64,000 nucleotides of DNA from an uncultured Maribacter sp. (GCF_947496775.1 NZ_CANMDU010000009.1:1-64000); one strand, 5' to 3'; shown: positions 36,717 through 45,788, counted from the first letter of the stretch. Numbers and translations: made by a program. The notes: generated by a model not told the origin, from the sequence alone.

Positions 36717-37700
36717 TTAAATATTACTAGATTGTTTACGGAAAATATAATTTTTATAATATGTTTTTTCGTCACTAAATTGTGTTACAATTTCTAAGCC
36801 TGCGGATTTTGCAATATGTTCCACGGTTTGGTCATCATACTTTTGAGAGACTTCCGTATGTATGGTTTCCCAAGCTTTAAATTCTATTTTTAAATCTAAA
36901 TTTTTTAGTGTTACCTCTTGGTCTTTTGTAGAAACTAAATAACTTTTAGCGGTACCCGTTTCTGGGTTGTAAGTTTCCCAGTGTTTAAAGGCGTCTAAAT
37001 TAAAGTTCGCATCTAAAGAGGTGTTAATTCTTAATAGAATGTTTTTGTTAAAAGCAGCAGTTATTCCTGTAGGGTCATTATAAGCATCGAGTATGGTTTG
37101 CGGGTTCTTTTTTAAATCGAACCCCACTAAAAATAAATCTTCGGAATGCATATAATCCCCAATAGAATTTAAAAAATCAATGGCCTCGTGGTGTAGCATA
37201 TTCCCAATATTAGAGCCTAGAAAGAGAATAATTTTTTTTACATCATTCTGTATATGTGCTTTGTTTAAAGCATCAAAATAACTCCCCTGTAATTTTTCTA
37301 CAGTTACATTTGGTAGCTCTTGGTTTAAGGATTTTTCTAAGAGATCTAATGCATTTTGACTAATATCTATAGGTTGGTATTTAAAATCTATTTTTTTATG
37401 AGAAAAATATTCTAATAATATTTTGGTCTTTTTGCCGTCTCCAGCGCCTAATTCAATAAAACTAAAGGCTTGTTCATGCTTGTAGAAAAGGGCAGATATT
37501 TCTTCTTTATACTTTTCTAAAATAGAGAATTCGCAATCTGTTAAATAGTATTCTGGCATTTTCATTATATCCTGAAAAAGCTTATCTCCATTAGCGTCGT
37601 AAAAATATTTAGAAGATAATTGTTTAGGATATTTTGTTAGACCGTTATAGATGTCCTCCTCAAAAGCATTAGTGAAAAGAACTTTAGTGTTTTCTTGCAT
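36717..37700 (-). CDS. egtD: L-histidine N-alpha-methyltransferase
   Basis: A 327-residue SAM-dependent enzyme that trimethylates histidine to hercynine, the first step of ergothioneine synthesis. SSKYFYDANGDKLFQDI and PEYYLTDCEFSIL are the conserved N-terminal blocks, FIELGAGDGKKTKILLE is the SAM-binding loop, and LFLGSNIGN follows. It lies 16 bases after egtB. Use of SAM links it to metK at 55812. Confidence 0.93.
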   Translation of the reverse strand: MQENTKVLFTNAFEEDIYNGLTKYPKQLSSKYFYDANGDKLFQDIMKMPEYYLTDCEFSILEKYKEEISALFYKHEQAFSFIELGAGDGKKTKILLEYFSHKKIDFKYQPIDISQNALDLLEKSLNQELPNVTVEKLQGSYFDALNKAHIQNDVKKIILFLGSNIGNMLHHEAIDFLNSIGDYMHSEDLFLVGFDLKKNPQTILDAYNDPTGITAAFNKNILLRINTSLDANFNLDAFKHWETYNPETGTAKSYLVSTKDQEVTLKNLDLKIEFKAWETIHTEVSQKYDDQTVEHIAKSAGLEIVTQFSDEKTYYKNYIFRKQSSNI

Positions 37701-37716
37701 TTTCTCTTTGTCGTAA

Positions 37717-38892
37717 TTATTTGGCTAACCTTAATCCTGTAAATTGCCATCTAATATTTGTTGGAAAAAAATTGCGATATGTATGTCGGGTATGGTTTAA
37801 AGGAGTAGCAATAGAACCTCCGCGGAGTACTTTTTGGTTAACCATAAACTTACCATTATATTCTCCCAATGCACCATCCGCTTTTGCGTATTCAGGGTAT
37901 GGTAAATAGGCACTTTCTGTCCATTCCCAGCGTTTTCCCCAATCAAAATGACTTTGCGCAACTTCCCATTCGAACTCCGTGGGAAGTCTTAATTTTTTGT
38001 ATTGCGCATAGGCAAAAGATTCATAATAAGAAATATGGGTTACAGGGGCCTCTAGGTTAATTTCTTGAAGACCATTAAGGGTATAATAGTGCCATTTATC
38101 CTCTATTTTGTGCCAGTATAAAGGTGTTGTAATTTTATTGGAGTTTACCCAGTCCCAAGCTTCAGCATGCCAATAATTATGATTGTTGTAGCCGCCAGCT
38201 TCTATAAAAGCAATATATTCTTTATTAGTTACTAATTTGTTAGCTATTTGGTATTCCTGTAGGTATACCTTATGAACGCCTAACTCATTGTCATAGCAAA
38301 AAGAGTCATTTTTATGTCCAATTTTGTAAACACCTTCGCTTATGGAAATCCATTCTTGTTCTATGTTTTCAATGGAGCACTCTTTTATAATAGTATTATA
38401 TTTTGGCAATAAAGGGTTGTTCCCTAGAATATATTTAATATCTGTAAGAAGTAACTCTTGGTGTTGTTTTTCGTGGTGAATTCCTATTTCTAGTAGTTTC
38501 AACAGTTCAGTGCTAGGAGCAGATTTCATGAGTTCTTCTATAGCCTTAGTAACATATCTTCTGTAATCGTATATTTTTTGTACAGAAGGTCTAGATAAAT
38601 TACCTCTATCAGAACGAACAACTCTTTTGCCAACAGACTCATAATAGCTATTAAAAACAAAAGAAAAATCGTCATTAAAGACAGCGTATTTTTTGGAATG
38701 TGGCTTAAGAATAAACTCTTCAAAAAACCATGTAGTATGCCCTAAATGCCATTTGGGTGGCGATACATTTGCTATTGGCTGTACAACATAATCTTCGGTC
38801 TCTAAAGGGCTACATATATCTTCGGTATGCTTACGTGTCTCCATAAAAAGGTTGAGATACGAGTTTGTAAGGGTCATAAAATGATTTTCCAT
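37717..38892 (-). CDS. egtB: Ergothioneine biosynthesis protein EgtB (iron sulfoxide synthase)
   Basis: A 391-residue non-heme iron enzyme that joins hercynine to a thiol using oxygen. The N-terminal DinB-like domain supplies the three His ligands: one in KWHLGHTTWFFEEF (His49 or His52), and HHEKQH with His140 and His144. The C-terminal half (about residues 165-391) is the FGE/SUMF1 domain, with RLPTEFEWEVAQ and RGGSIATPLNHTR. It forms an operon with egtD and the DUF427 gene. No egtA or egtC is nearby, so the thiol donor (cysteine or gamma-glutamylcysteine) is open. Confidence 0.92.
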   Translation of the reverse strand: MENHFMTLTNSYLNLFMETRKHTEDICSPLETEDYVVQPIANVSPPKWHLGHTTWFFEEFILKPHSKKYAVFNDDFSFVFNSYYESVGKRVVRSDRGNLSRPSVQKIYDYRRYVTKAIEELMKSAPSTELLKLLEIGIHHEKQHQELLLTDIKYILGNNPLLPKYNTIIKECSIENIEQEWISISEGVYKIGHKNDSFCYDNELGVHKVYLQEYQIANKLVTNKEYIAFIEAGGYNNHNYWHAEAWDWVNSNKITTPLYWHKIEDKWHYYTLNGLQEINLEAPVTHISYYESFAYAQYKKLRLPTEFEWEVAQSHFDWGKRWEWTESAYLPYPEYAKADGALGEYNGKFMVNQKVLRGGSIATPLNHTRHTYRNFFPTNIRWQFTGLRLAK

Positions 38893-38944
38893 TAAAGATA
38901 AGGATTATGTAAAAGACAAAAACAGTTAAAATAGCCGAAAGGCT

Positions 38945-39778
38945 TTATTGTAATCTAAAAGAAATGGGAATAGAAAAAGGAATGGGTGTTGGTTTTCCGT
39001 TAATTAAGCCAGGTTCACATTTAGGAATAAGCTTAATTATTCTAATGGCTTCTTCTTCCAATATTTTATGCGGCCCTTTAGTTTTAATATTACTAATAGT
39101 ACCTTCTTCATTTATTTTAAACATAATAGAAACTCTACCTTGTAGTCTCATTTTTTGAGCCTTATTAGGGTATCGAAAATGTTGTCTAATATGTGCTTCC
39201 ATTTGATTGTTGAAGCATACTCTGGCATCCTTATTAGTTAGATTTTCGCAACCTTGAAAAACAGGAACTTTTTCTACAACACCACCTGTGTATTTTTTTT
39301 TATTTGGGATTGGATGAAGTTTTGTTTCTTTCCCATTTTTACGGATATAAAATTTATACCATAAATTATGATAAGAAATAAGTGGTGTTTTTTTGTTTGC
39401 AATTTCTTTAATATTGGTGTTTAGGAAAATAGCATTGATTACGGGGTCTAGTTTTTGCAATTTTTTACCAGAAATCCATGTGTAGCTGTTATCTTTATTT
39501 AAGCTTTGGTCTGGATTAAAAACAAGCCTAGCTCCTACGTAAACTGTATCTTTTTTTTGTTTAGAAATTAGTTTTAGATACTTCTTTTCATGGAGTTTGT
39601 TGTTTACTGATTCCTGAAAATAAGTCACAAGACATTCGTTAGTATCCGTAGCATCGCTACAATTCTCTAGTATTATTTGTTCTTGAGGAAAGTAAATAGA
39701 AGAATCTTTATTTTGAGAAAAAACGAGATTACTTAAAGTGAAAAATAGGATGCTTAGTAGTTGTAATTTAGTCATCAT
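38945..39778 (-). CDS. TonB C-terminal domain protein
   Basis: A 277-residue exported protein: signal peptide at about 1-22 (SNLVFSQ), a middle region of unknown fold, and a TonB-type C-terminal domain from about residue 195 (FRYPNKAQKMRLQGRVSIMFKINEEGTIS). It has no transmembrane anchor beyond the signal peptide and no Pro-rich spacer. It may be a variant TonB or a periplasmic protein using the fold for another purpose. Single gene. Confidence 0.78.
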   Translation of the reverse strand: MMTKLQLLSILFFTLSNLVFSQNKDSSIYFPQEQIILENCSDATDTNECLVTYFQESVNNKLHEKKYLKLISKQKKDTVYVGARLVFNPDQSLNKDNSYTWISGKKLQKLDPVINAIFLNTNIKEIANKKTPLISYHNLWYKFYIRKNGKETKLHPIPNKKKYTGGVVEKVPVFQGCENLTNKDARVCFNNQMEAHIRQHFRYPNKAQKMRLQGRVSIMFKINEEGTISNIKTKGPHKILEEEAIRIIKLIPKCEPGLINGKPTPIPFSIPISFRLQ

Positions 39779-39893
39779 AACGAATTATAGTTCGTATGGC
39801 TAAGATATTACAATAGCAATTAATTTTATAGGTATTTAATCATGGATACTGATGGTTTTTCCTTCAAAATAAAATTTAAAAGTATAATTAAAT

Positions 39894-40685
39894 CTATCGA
39901 AATAGTTTTATGGTATAATCGAACAATTCTGTTCCGCCCCAATTTCCATGACCCGGAATTATAACTTTTGCGTTTGGGTACTGCCATTTTATTTTTAGTA
40001 CAGTTTTAGACCATTGCGCTGTGTTTGCATCTCCTAAATAACCTTTGCTTGCGCCAACACCTTTTATTAAGCATCCACCAAAAATGGCATTATCTTTAGG
40101 AAAGTATCCTATAATATTATCTTTTGTATGCCCTTCTCCATAAAAATCGGCATAAATATTTTCATCTCCGATACTAAGTATTAGGTTATTGTCAAATTCC
40201 GTGATAGGTTTTGAAAACTTTTGTCCTTTCTTCTCTAGTAATTCAAGAGTACGTTTGTACACATGTAGTTGTATGTTGTGTTTTTCAAACTCTTGTAAGC
40301 CGCCAATACAATCTTCATGGAAATGTGTTGGAATTAAAGCGATTATTTTACTATTTAGTTTTTTGGTAGTAAAGTTTATTAGTTCTTGGGAACTTTTGTT
40401 ATCTGTAGGGGTGTCAAAAACAATAACCTTATTGTCATTTAGAACTAACATTCCGTTACAGGCTACTTTTCCGTAATCTTCTGTATATAAATAAGAAATA
40501 TGTGCGTAAATATGATTAGTAATCTTTTTAATAATTAAGTTGTCCGTTTTATAAATCGGGCTATCCTTAGGAAGTTTTCTTTGCAATCGTTCATTGGAGA
40601 AACTAGCCGTACTAACTTTTGTTCCTTTGCATGAAAAAAACACTATTGCTATACATAGGAAAGGCACGGATAATAACTTATTCAT
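39894..40685 (-). CDS. Subclass B1 metallo-beta-lactamase, lipoprotein
   Basis: A 263-residue zinc hydrolase with every B1 metal ligand in place: His121, His123 and Asp125 in THFHEDCIGG, His186 in GEGHTKDN, Cys205 in GGCLIKG, and His246 in PGHGNWGG. Lys208, which contacts the carboxylate of the drug in B1 enzymes, is also present. The N-terminus is a lipoprotein signal with Cys19 (VFFSCKG), so the enzyme is probably membrane-anchored. No mobile element flanks it and its composition matches its neighbours, so it looks like a resident gene, as known in several flavobacteria. Activity and spectrum cannot be read from sequence. Confidence 0.93.
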   Translation of the reverse strand: MNKLLSVPFLCIAIVFFSCKGTKVSTASFSNERLQRKLPKDSPIYKTDNLIIKKITNHIYAHISYLYTEDYGKVACNGMLVLNDNKVIVFDTPTDNKSSQELINFTTKKLNSKIIALIPTHFHEDCIGGLQEFEKHNIQLHVYKRTLELLEKKGQKFSKPITEFDNNLILSIGDENIYADFYGEGHTKDNIIGYFPKDNAIFGGCLIKGVGASKGYLGDANTAQWSKTVLKIKWQYPNAKVIIPGHGNWGGTELFDYTIKLFR

Positions 40686-40708
40686 TAATATTACTTTTTA
40701 GAATAAAA

Positions 40709-41533
40709 TTATATAGCTACTATTCCTTTAATATGGGGGTGAGGATTATAATCACTTAAAGTGAAATCCTCAAAATTAAAATCAAAAATATCTTTAACTT
40801 TTGGATTTAAAGTCATTTTTGGTAGAGGTCTTGGCTCTCTACTCAATTGTAGTTCTACTTGCTCCATATGATTGTTGTATATATGGGCATCACCAAAGGT
40901 GTGTATAAATTCTCCAACTTCGTACCCACAAACTTGTGCCATCATCATGGTAAACAAGGCATATGATGCAATGTTAAAAGGAACGCCAAGAAAAATATCG
41001 GCACTACGTTGGTATAATTGGCAAGAGAGTTTACCATCTGCTACATAAAACTGAAAAAAAGCATGGCAAGGAGGTAGGGCTGCTTTACCATTGGCAACAT
41101 TCTCTGAAAAAGATTTAGAAGTATCAGGTAATACGCTAGGATTCCAAGCAGAAACTAACATTCTTCTGCTATTTGGGTTGGTTTTGAGAGAGTGAATAAC
41201 CTCTTTTATTTGGTCAATTTCATCGTTGTTCCAATTACGCCATTGGTGTCCGTAAACTGGTCCTAAATCTCCATTTTCGTCTGCCCATTCGTTCCAAATA
41301 CGAACGCCATTTTCTTGCAGGTACTTAATGTTGGTATCTCCTTTTAAGAACCAAAGCAACTCATACACGATAGATTTTAAATGTAATTTTTTTGTAGTAA
41401 CCATGGGGAACCCTTTACTTAAATCAAAACGCATTTGATGTCCAAAAACACTAACAGTTCCGGTACCAGTACGGTCTCCTTTTTGGTTTCCTGTTTCTAA
41501 TACGTGTTTTAGTAAATCGTGATATTGTTTCAT
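40709..41533 (-). CDS. thyA: Thymidylate synthase
   Basis: A 274-residue enzyme converting dUMP to dTMP with methylene-tetrahydrofolate. The catalytic Cys lies in [12 protein letters not shown], the phosphate-binding segment is [19 protein letters not shown], and [13 protein letters not shown] is at the N-terminus. Length and motifs are standard. Dihydrofolate reductase for folate recycling lies at 33886 on the same strand. Confidence 0.97.
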   Translation of the reverse strand: MKQYHDLLKHVLETGNQKGDRTGTGTVSVFGHQMRFDLSKGFPMVTTKKLHLKSIVYELLWFLKGDTNIKYLQENGVRIWNEWADENGDLGPVYGHQWRNWNNDEIDQIKEVIHSLKTNPNSRRMLVSAWNPSVLPDTSKSFSENVANGKAALPPCHAFFQFYVADGKLSCQLYQRSADIFLGVPFNIASYALFTMMMAQVCGYEVGEFIHTFGDAHIYNNHMEQVELQLSREPRPLPKMTLNPKVKDIFDFNFEDFTLSDYNPHPHIKGIVAI

Positions 41534-41649
41534 AAAAATGTGTTGCTTAATATTAGTAAAAATAGAAAAAGAATTTGTGGTACGGCAAGGAGAAAGTTAA
41601 TAATTATCCATTAATTATTAACTGCTAATTTTAAGTTAAGAGTAAGTAT

Positions 41650-43107
41650 TTATCCCAGAATCATTCCGGCAATGGTAGCGGAAAGTAAAGAGGCTAAAGA
41701 GCCTCCTAAAACGGCTTTCATTCCAAATTCTGAAAGTGTTTTTCGTTGCCCTGGTGCTAAGGAACCAATGCCACCTATCTGAATACCGATAGAGGCAAAA
41801 TTGGCGAAACCGCATAGCATATAGGTTGCCATAATGATGGATTTGTTATATGTAAAATGCGTGGCGTTGGCCATATCTTTAAGTTCTGCTAATTGTATGT
41901 ATCCTATAAATTCACTAGCAGCTAATTTAATTCCTAAAAGCTGCCCCATGAGCATAATATCTTCATTAGCTACACCAATGAGCCACATTAAAGGGGCAAA
42001 TATAGTTCCTAATATAGCTTCTAAAGAAAGTCTTTCATAAGACGTGTTCTCAACTAAAAAATTATTTATATGGGTTAATTCACCAAATGCTCCAAAAACC
42101 CAATTTATCATTGCAATAAATGCCACGAATACAAGAAGCATAGCGCCGACGTTTACAGCTAATTTTAGACCTTCTGTTGTACCATTTGCAATTGCATCTA
42201 AAAAATTAGCACCTATTTTTTCAGAAGAGACATTAACATCTGTGTTTATTTCTTCTGTTTGGGGGTATAGTATTTTAGAAATAACAATTGCTCCTGGTGC
42301 AGCCATTACAGATGCGGCTAATAAGTGTTTCGCAAATTGCAAGCGTAATACGGGGTCATCTCCTCCTAAAAAACCGATATATGCGGCAAGAACAGCCCCA
42401 GCAACGGTTGCCATACCACCAATCATAACCAAAAGAATTTCCGATTTGGTCATTTTTTCTAAATACGCTTTTATTAATAAAGGCGCTTCGGTTTGTCCTA
42501 GGAATATATTGCCTGCAACACTTAAACTTTCTGCACCCGATATGCCTAAAGATTTAGATAATAACCAAGCTAAACCTTTTACTACTTTTTGTATTATTCC
42601 TAGATAAAACAATACAGATGTTAGAGCAGAGAAAAATATAATGGTGGGTAGTACTTGAAAAGCAAATATAAACCCAAAGGTATCCATGTCTACAACAAGT
42701 CCTTCAAATAGAAATTGACTTCCAGCTCTTGTAAAGTCTAGGATTTTTACAAAAACCTGACCTAAACCTTCAAATATTTTCTGAATAAAAGGAACTTTTA
42801 ATACTCCAATAGCAATAAACAATTGAATAGCCAATCCAATACCAACGGTTTTCCAGTTTATGGCTTTTCTATTGGCACTAAATAAATAGCATATAAAGAG
42901 CAAAACAAGCATGCCCAAGACACCTCTTGATAGACTGTTGAAAGAAAAGCCTGCATTAGGTATTACTTTATTAGTCGGAGCAGATATGTCGTTAATAATA
43001 GTGGTCTGGTTTAAGGTAGTTATGCTGTCTTGTATACCAATTTCTTGTGAGAATGATGAAAAAGTAAATAAGAAAAACACAAGTACTACCAAACTCCAAC
43101 TTTTCAT
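41650..43107 (-). CDS. Concentrative nucleoside transporter (NupC/CNT family)
   Basis: A 485-residue inner-membrane transporter using an ion gradient to import nucleosides. The CNT core is visible: FVFGFQ-type helix pairs (FIFAFQVLPTIIFFSAL), LGQTEAPLLIKAYL with its conserved Gln-Thr-Glu, and the C-terminal YMLCGFANFASIGIQIGGIG. An N-terminal segment ending in FSSFSQ looks like a signal peptide, and a spacer follows before the first core helix, as in other Bacteroidota members. ATG at 43107 is preferred over 43128 because it avoids a near-overlap with the upstream gene. Confidence 0.92.
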   Translation of the reverse strand: MKSWSLVVLVFFLFTFSSFSQEIGIQDSITTLNQTTIINDISAPTNKVIPNAGFSFNSLSRGVLGMLVLLFICYLFSANRKAINWKTVGIGLAIQLFIAIGVLKVPFIQKIFEGLGQVFVKILDFTRAGSQFLFEGLVVDMDTFGFIFAFQVLPTIIFFSALTSVLFYLGIIQKVVKGLAWLLSKSLGISGAESLSVAGNIFLGQTEAPLLIKAYLEKMTKSEILLVMIGGMATVAGAVLAAYIGFLGGDDPVLRLQFAKHLLAASVMAAPGAIVISKILYPQTEEINTDVNVSSEKIGANFLDAIANGTTEGLKLAVNVGAMLLVFVAFIAMINWVFGAFGELTHINNFLVENTSYERLSLEAILGTIFAPLMWLIGVANEDIMLMGQLLGIKLAASEFIGYIQLAELKDMANATHFTYNKSIIMATYMLCGFANFASIGIQIGGIGSLAPGQRKTLSEFGMKAVLGGSLASLLSATIAGMILG

Positions 43108-43124
43108 GCAAATCTTTTTAAAAA

Positions 43125-43760
43125 TCAATTACGTTTGGATATTTCATCCCTTAATTTAGCAGCTTTTTCGTAGTCTTCACTGGCTACTGCTTTATTTAAT
43201 TCTTTATGAAGTTCGTCGGTAGTTAACTCTGTGTAGCCATCTGTAGCTCCAGATTCTATTTCTACAGGTTCCCCACCTTCTTGTAAAATTTCGTCAACCA
43301 TTATGCTATCGTCATTTTCTTCTTCTTTATCTTTGTCTTTTGAAGAAAATTTCAAGAAAATACCGGCCTTATCTAAAATGGTCTTATACGTAAATATTGG
43401 AGCGCTAAAACGTAAGGCTAATGCAATAGCATCACTTGTTCTGGCATCTATTATTTCTTCTATACCATCCCTTTCACAAATAATACTAGAATAGAATACT
43501 CCATCTACTAGTTTGTGAATAATTACTTGTTTTACAATAATCTCAAAACGATCCGAAAAATTTTTAAATAAATCGTGGGTTAGGGGTCTAGGAGGTTTTA
43601 TTTCCTTTTCCAATGCTATTGCTATAGATTGAGCTTCAAAAGCCCCTATTACAATAGGTAATTTACGGTCGCCTTCCACTTCATTTAAAATGAGGGCATA
43701 TGCGCCATTCTGCGTTTGGCTATAGGAAATACCTTTTATTTTTAATCTTACTAAGCTCAT
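43125..43760 (-). CDS. Bifunctional nuclease family protein (DUF151 plus UVR motif)
   Basis: A 211-residue protein: a DUF151/BFN domain at about residues 5-125 (IVIGAFEAQSIAIALE and IDARTSDAIALALRFSAPIF), an acidic linker, and a C-terminal UVR-type helical hairpin (LNKAVASEDYEKAAKLRDEI). BFN proteins have been described as nucleases in plants and are of unclear role in bacteria. ATG at 43760 (MSLVRLKIKG) is the family start; the longer frame runs through the etfA terminator. It lies just upstream of the nucleoside transporter. Confidence 0.9.
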   Translation of the reverse strand: MSLVRLKIKGISYSQTQNGAYALILNEVEGDRKLPIVIGAFEAQSIAIALEKEIKPPRPLTHDLFKNFSDRFEIIVKQVIIHKLVDGVFYSSIICERDGIEEIIDARTSDAIALALRFSAPIFTYKTILDKAGIFLKFSSKDKDKEEENDDSIMVDEILQEGGEPVEIESGATDGYTELTTDELHKELNKAVASEDYEKAAKLRDEISKRN

Positions 43761-43770
43761 AAATAATTGT

Positions 43771-43823
43771 AAAAAAGAAAAAGGCTGTTTAAATAGATGG
43801 GTATCCCGAATATTTAAACAGCC
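43771..43823 (-). terminator. Terminator of etfBA
   Basis: A 13-bp perfect stem (GGCTGTTTAAATA at 43783-43795 with 43811-43823), followed on the minus strand by TTTTTCTTTTTT. It lies 26 bases past the etfA stop. Confidence 0.85.
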
Positions 43824-43848
43824 CATTAAGAGCACAAATTAACAAAAA

Positions 43849-44817
43849 TTAAGTGTTTTGAGCTTTAAATTCTTTTAATTTTTCGATGAGTTGAGGAACA
43901 ACCTCAAAAGCATCTCCTACAATACCATAGTCAGCGGCTTTAAAAAAAGGAGCCTCAGGGTCCGTGTTTATAACAACTTTGGTTTTGGAGGAGCTTACCC
44001 CAGCTAAGTGTTGTATTGCTCCAGAGATACCAATAGCAATATATAGATTACTAGCGACCGGTTTTCCAGTTTGTCCTACATGTTCTCCATGTGGTCTCCA
44101 TCCAAGGTCAGAAACAGGTTTGGAACAAGCAGTAGCTGCACCTAAAACTTCCGCAAGCTCTTCTATCATTCCCCAATTTTCGGGACCTTTTAATCCTCTA
44201 CCTCCAGATACAACAATTTCAGCATCTGCAATAGTTGCTTTTCCAACTACTTTGTCTACTTCTACAGATTTTGTAGAAAAATCGGTATCGTTTAAGGATA
44301 CTGAAAAATCTTCTACACTTGCTGTAGTATTGTTTTCTGTAATTCCGTACGAATTGTTAGAAACGGCTATAACTTTTATATCCGTTTTTATTTCTGTAAA
44401 GGCAAAGCCTTTATTACTAAAAGTAGTTCTTTTTACTATAAAAGGACTTGTGCTTTCTGGAGTAGCGACAACATTAGGTGTGTAACCAGCTTTTAAAGAA
44501 GCGCTAACTAGAGGGGCAAGATACTTAGCATCTGTACTAGAGCTTGTTATAATAACTTTTGCATCTTCAGCTTTAGCCGCCTCAATGATAGTATTAGCAT
44601 AGGCCTTTGCATTAAAGTCTTTTAAGCTGTCATTGTTTACTTGAAGTACTTTAGAAACACCGTAAGTGCCCAGAGTGGCATTTTCTTCACAATTTATGGA
44701 TATAGCTGTTACCGTAGTTCCTAATTGCTTAGCAACTTCAGCGGCATAAGAAGCAACTTCAAAAGCATTTTTTTTGAATTTCCCGTTTTCGGATTCCGTA
44801 TATATTAAGACTGACAT
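43849..44817 (-). CDS. etfA: Electron transfer flavoprotein, alpha subunit
   Basis: A 322-residue FAD-binding subunit that passes electrons from acyl-CoA dehydrogenases to the respiratory chain. The C-terminal FAD domain is clear: VSGGRGLKGPENW, GQTGKPVASNLYIAIGISGAIQH and INTDPEAPFF. The start is taken at MSVLIYTES (44817), 8 codons inside the open frame. It is the second gene of etfB-etfA, 46 bases after etfB. A likely electron donor is the acyl-CoA dehydrogenase at 7574. Confidence 0.96.
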   Translation of the reverse strand: MSVLIYTESENGKFKKNAFEVASYAAEVAKQLGTTVTAISINCEENATLGTYGVSKVLQVNNDSLKDFNAKAYANTIIEAAKAEDAKVIITSSSTDAKYLAPLVSASLKAGYTPNVVATPESTSPFIVKRTTFSNKGFAFTEIKTDIKVIAVSNNSYGITENNTTASVEDFSVSLNDTDFSTKSVEVDKVVGKATIADAEIVVSGGRGLKGPENWGMIEELAEVLGAATACSKPVSDLGWRPHGEHVGQTGKPVASNLYIAIGISGAIQHLAGVSSSKTKVVINTDPEAPFFKAADYGIVGDAFEVVPQLIEKLKEFKAQNT

Positions 44818-44863
44818 TTTTCTTGAGTTTTCGAGTTCCAAAAAGTGGAACTTGGGATTTATA

Positions 44864-45610
44864 TTAAATTACTTTGGCCTCGTTGTGAAGAAGGTTAATC
44901 AATTCGTCAACATTGTTAGCATCGACCATTTTAACTGCACCTTTGGCTGTTGGCTTTTCAAATTTAGTATCCGCAGTTGCATTTAATGCTTCTATAGGTT
45001 CCAAAACGGTTAGTTTCTTTTGTCTAGCCATCATAATTCCTCTCATGTTGGGAATTTTTAAATCGGATTCTTGAACCAATCCTTTTTGACCACCAATAAT
45101 TAAAGGTAAGGACGTGGATATGGTTTCTTTACCACCGTCAATTTCTCTTTGAGCAGTAGCATTTTCTCCGTCTATTTCAAGACTTATACAAGTATTTACA
45201 AAATTCATGTTTAATAATGAAGCCAAAATCCCTGGAACCATTCCTCCGTTGTAATCTATTGATTCTCTACCGGCTATTACAAGATTGTAATCTCCATTTT
45301 TAACAACTTCAGCTAATTGTTCTGCAACAAAGAAACCATCTGTAGGTTCTGCATTTACACGAATAGCTTCATCTGCTCCAATGGCTAAGGCTTTACGAAT
45401 AGTTGGTTCTATGGTTGGGCCTCCAACAGATACCACGTGTACTGTTGCTCCTTGTTTTTCTTTAAACCACATGGCTCTTGTAAGTCCAAACTCATCATTT
45501 GGGTTTATAACAAATTGCACACCATTGGTGTCAAACTTTGTGTCACCATCCGTAAAATTAATTTTGGAAGTAGTGTCTGGTACGTTACTAATACAAACTA
45601 ATATTTTCAT
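44864..45610 (-). CDS. etfB: Electron transfer flavoprotein, beta subunit
   Basis: A 248-residue partner of EtfA that binds AMP. KILVCISNVPDTTSKI at the start, the middle AGRESIDYNGGMVPGILAS and the LxxPNMRGIMMA recognition-loop region are typical. It is the first gene of the etfBA operon and divergent from pdhB; the intervening 178 bases hold a perfect 28-bp palindrome. Confidence 0.96.
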   Translation of the reverse strand: MKILVCISNVPDTTSKINFTDGDTKFDTNGVQFVINPNDEFGLTRAMWFKEKQGATVHVVSVGGPTIEPTIRKALAIGADEAIRVNAEPTDGFFVAEQLAEVVKNGDYNLVIAGRESIDYNGGMVPGILASLLNMNFVNTCISLEIDGENATAQREIDGGKETISTSLPLIIGGQKGLVQESDLKIPNMRGIMMARQKKLTVLEPIEALNATADTKFEKPTAKGAVKMVDANNVDELINLLHNEAKVI

Positions 45611-45661
45611 CTAATAAATTGGCTTTTAAAAATGATTGGGCTAAGATAGCTAATAATTTTC

Positions 45662-45689
45662 AAATTTACTATGCATGCATAGTAAATTT
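45662..45689. promoter_or_regulatory. Perfect 28-bp palindrome between etfB and pdhB
   Basis: The arm AAATTTACTATGCA (45662-45675) is followed at once by its exact reverse complement (45676-45689), with no loop. It lies 52 bases before the etfB start codon and about 48 bases before the candidate pdhB -7 box. A gapless symmetric site in a divergent promoter region suggests the operator of a dimeric repressor, for instance of the MarR or TetR type. The regulator is unknown. Confidence 0.65.
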
Positions 45690-45736
45690 ATAACTTTTTT
45701 TGATAATTATGGTTCTTATTTTGATATATATTTTCC

Positions 45737-45744
45737 TATTTTTG
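45737..45744 (+). promoter_or_regulatory. Candidate -7 box of pdhB
   Basis: TATTTTTG fits TAnnTTTG, 44 bases before the pdhB ATG. No TTG lies at the ideal distance; TTC occurs two bases off. The ten bases TATTTTTGCG also occur upstream of pdhA at 22135. Confidence 0.45.
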
Positions 45745-45788
45745 CGTGCCTTTAGGGTATTTAATTTAGGAATATTATTGTTATAAAT

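Noticed and set aside
42044-42607. 187-residue open frame on the plus strand
   Set aside because: It is antisense to the nucleoside transporter, which has clear CNT motifs; the translation has no recognisable domain and looks like a mirror of a hydrophobic gene.
43761-43835. Upstream extension of the bifunctional nuclease
   Set aside because: It would run through the etfBA terminator stem; the family N-terminus begins at 43760.
43964-44485. 173-residue open frame on the plus strand
   Set aside because: Antisense to etfA, whose FAD-binding motifs are clear; no motif or start context supports it.
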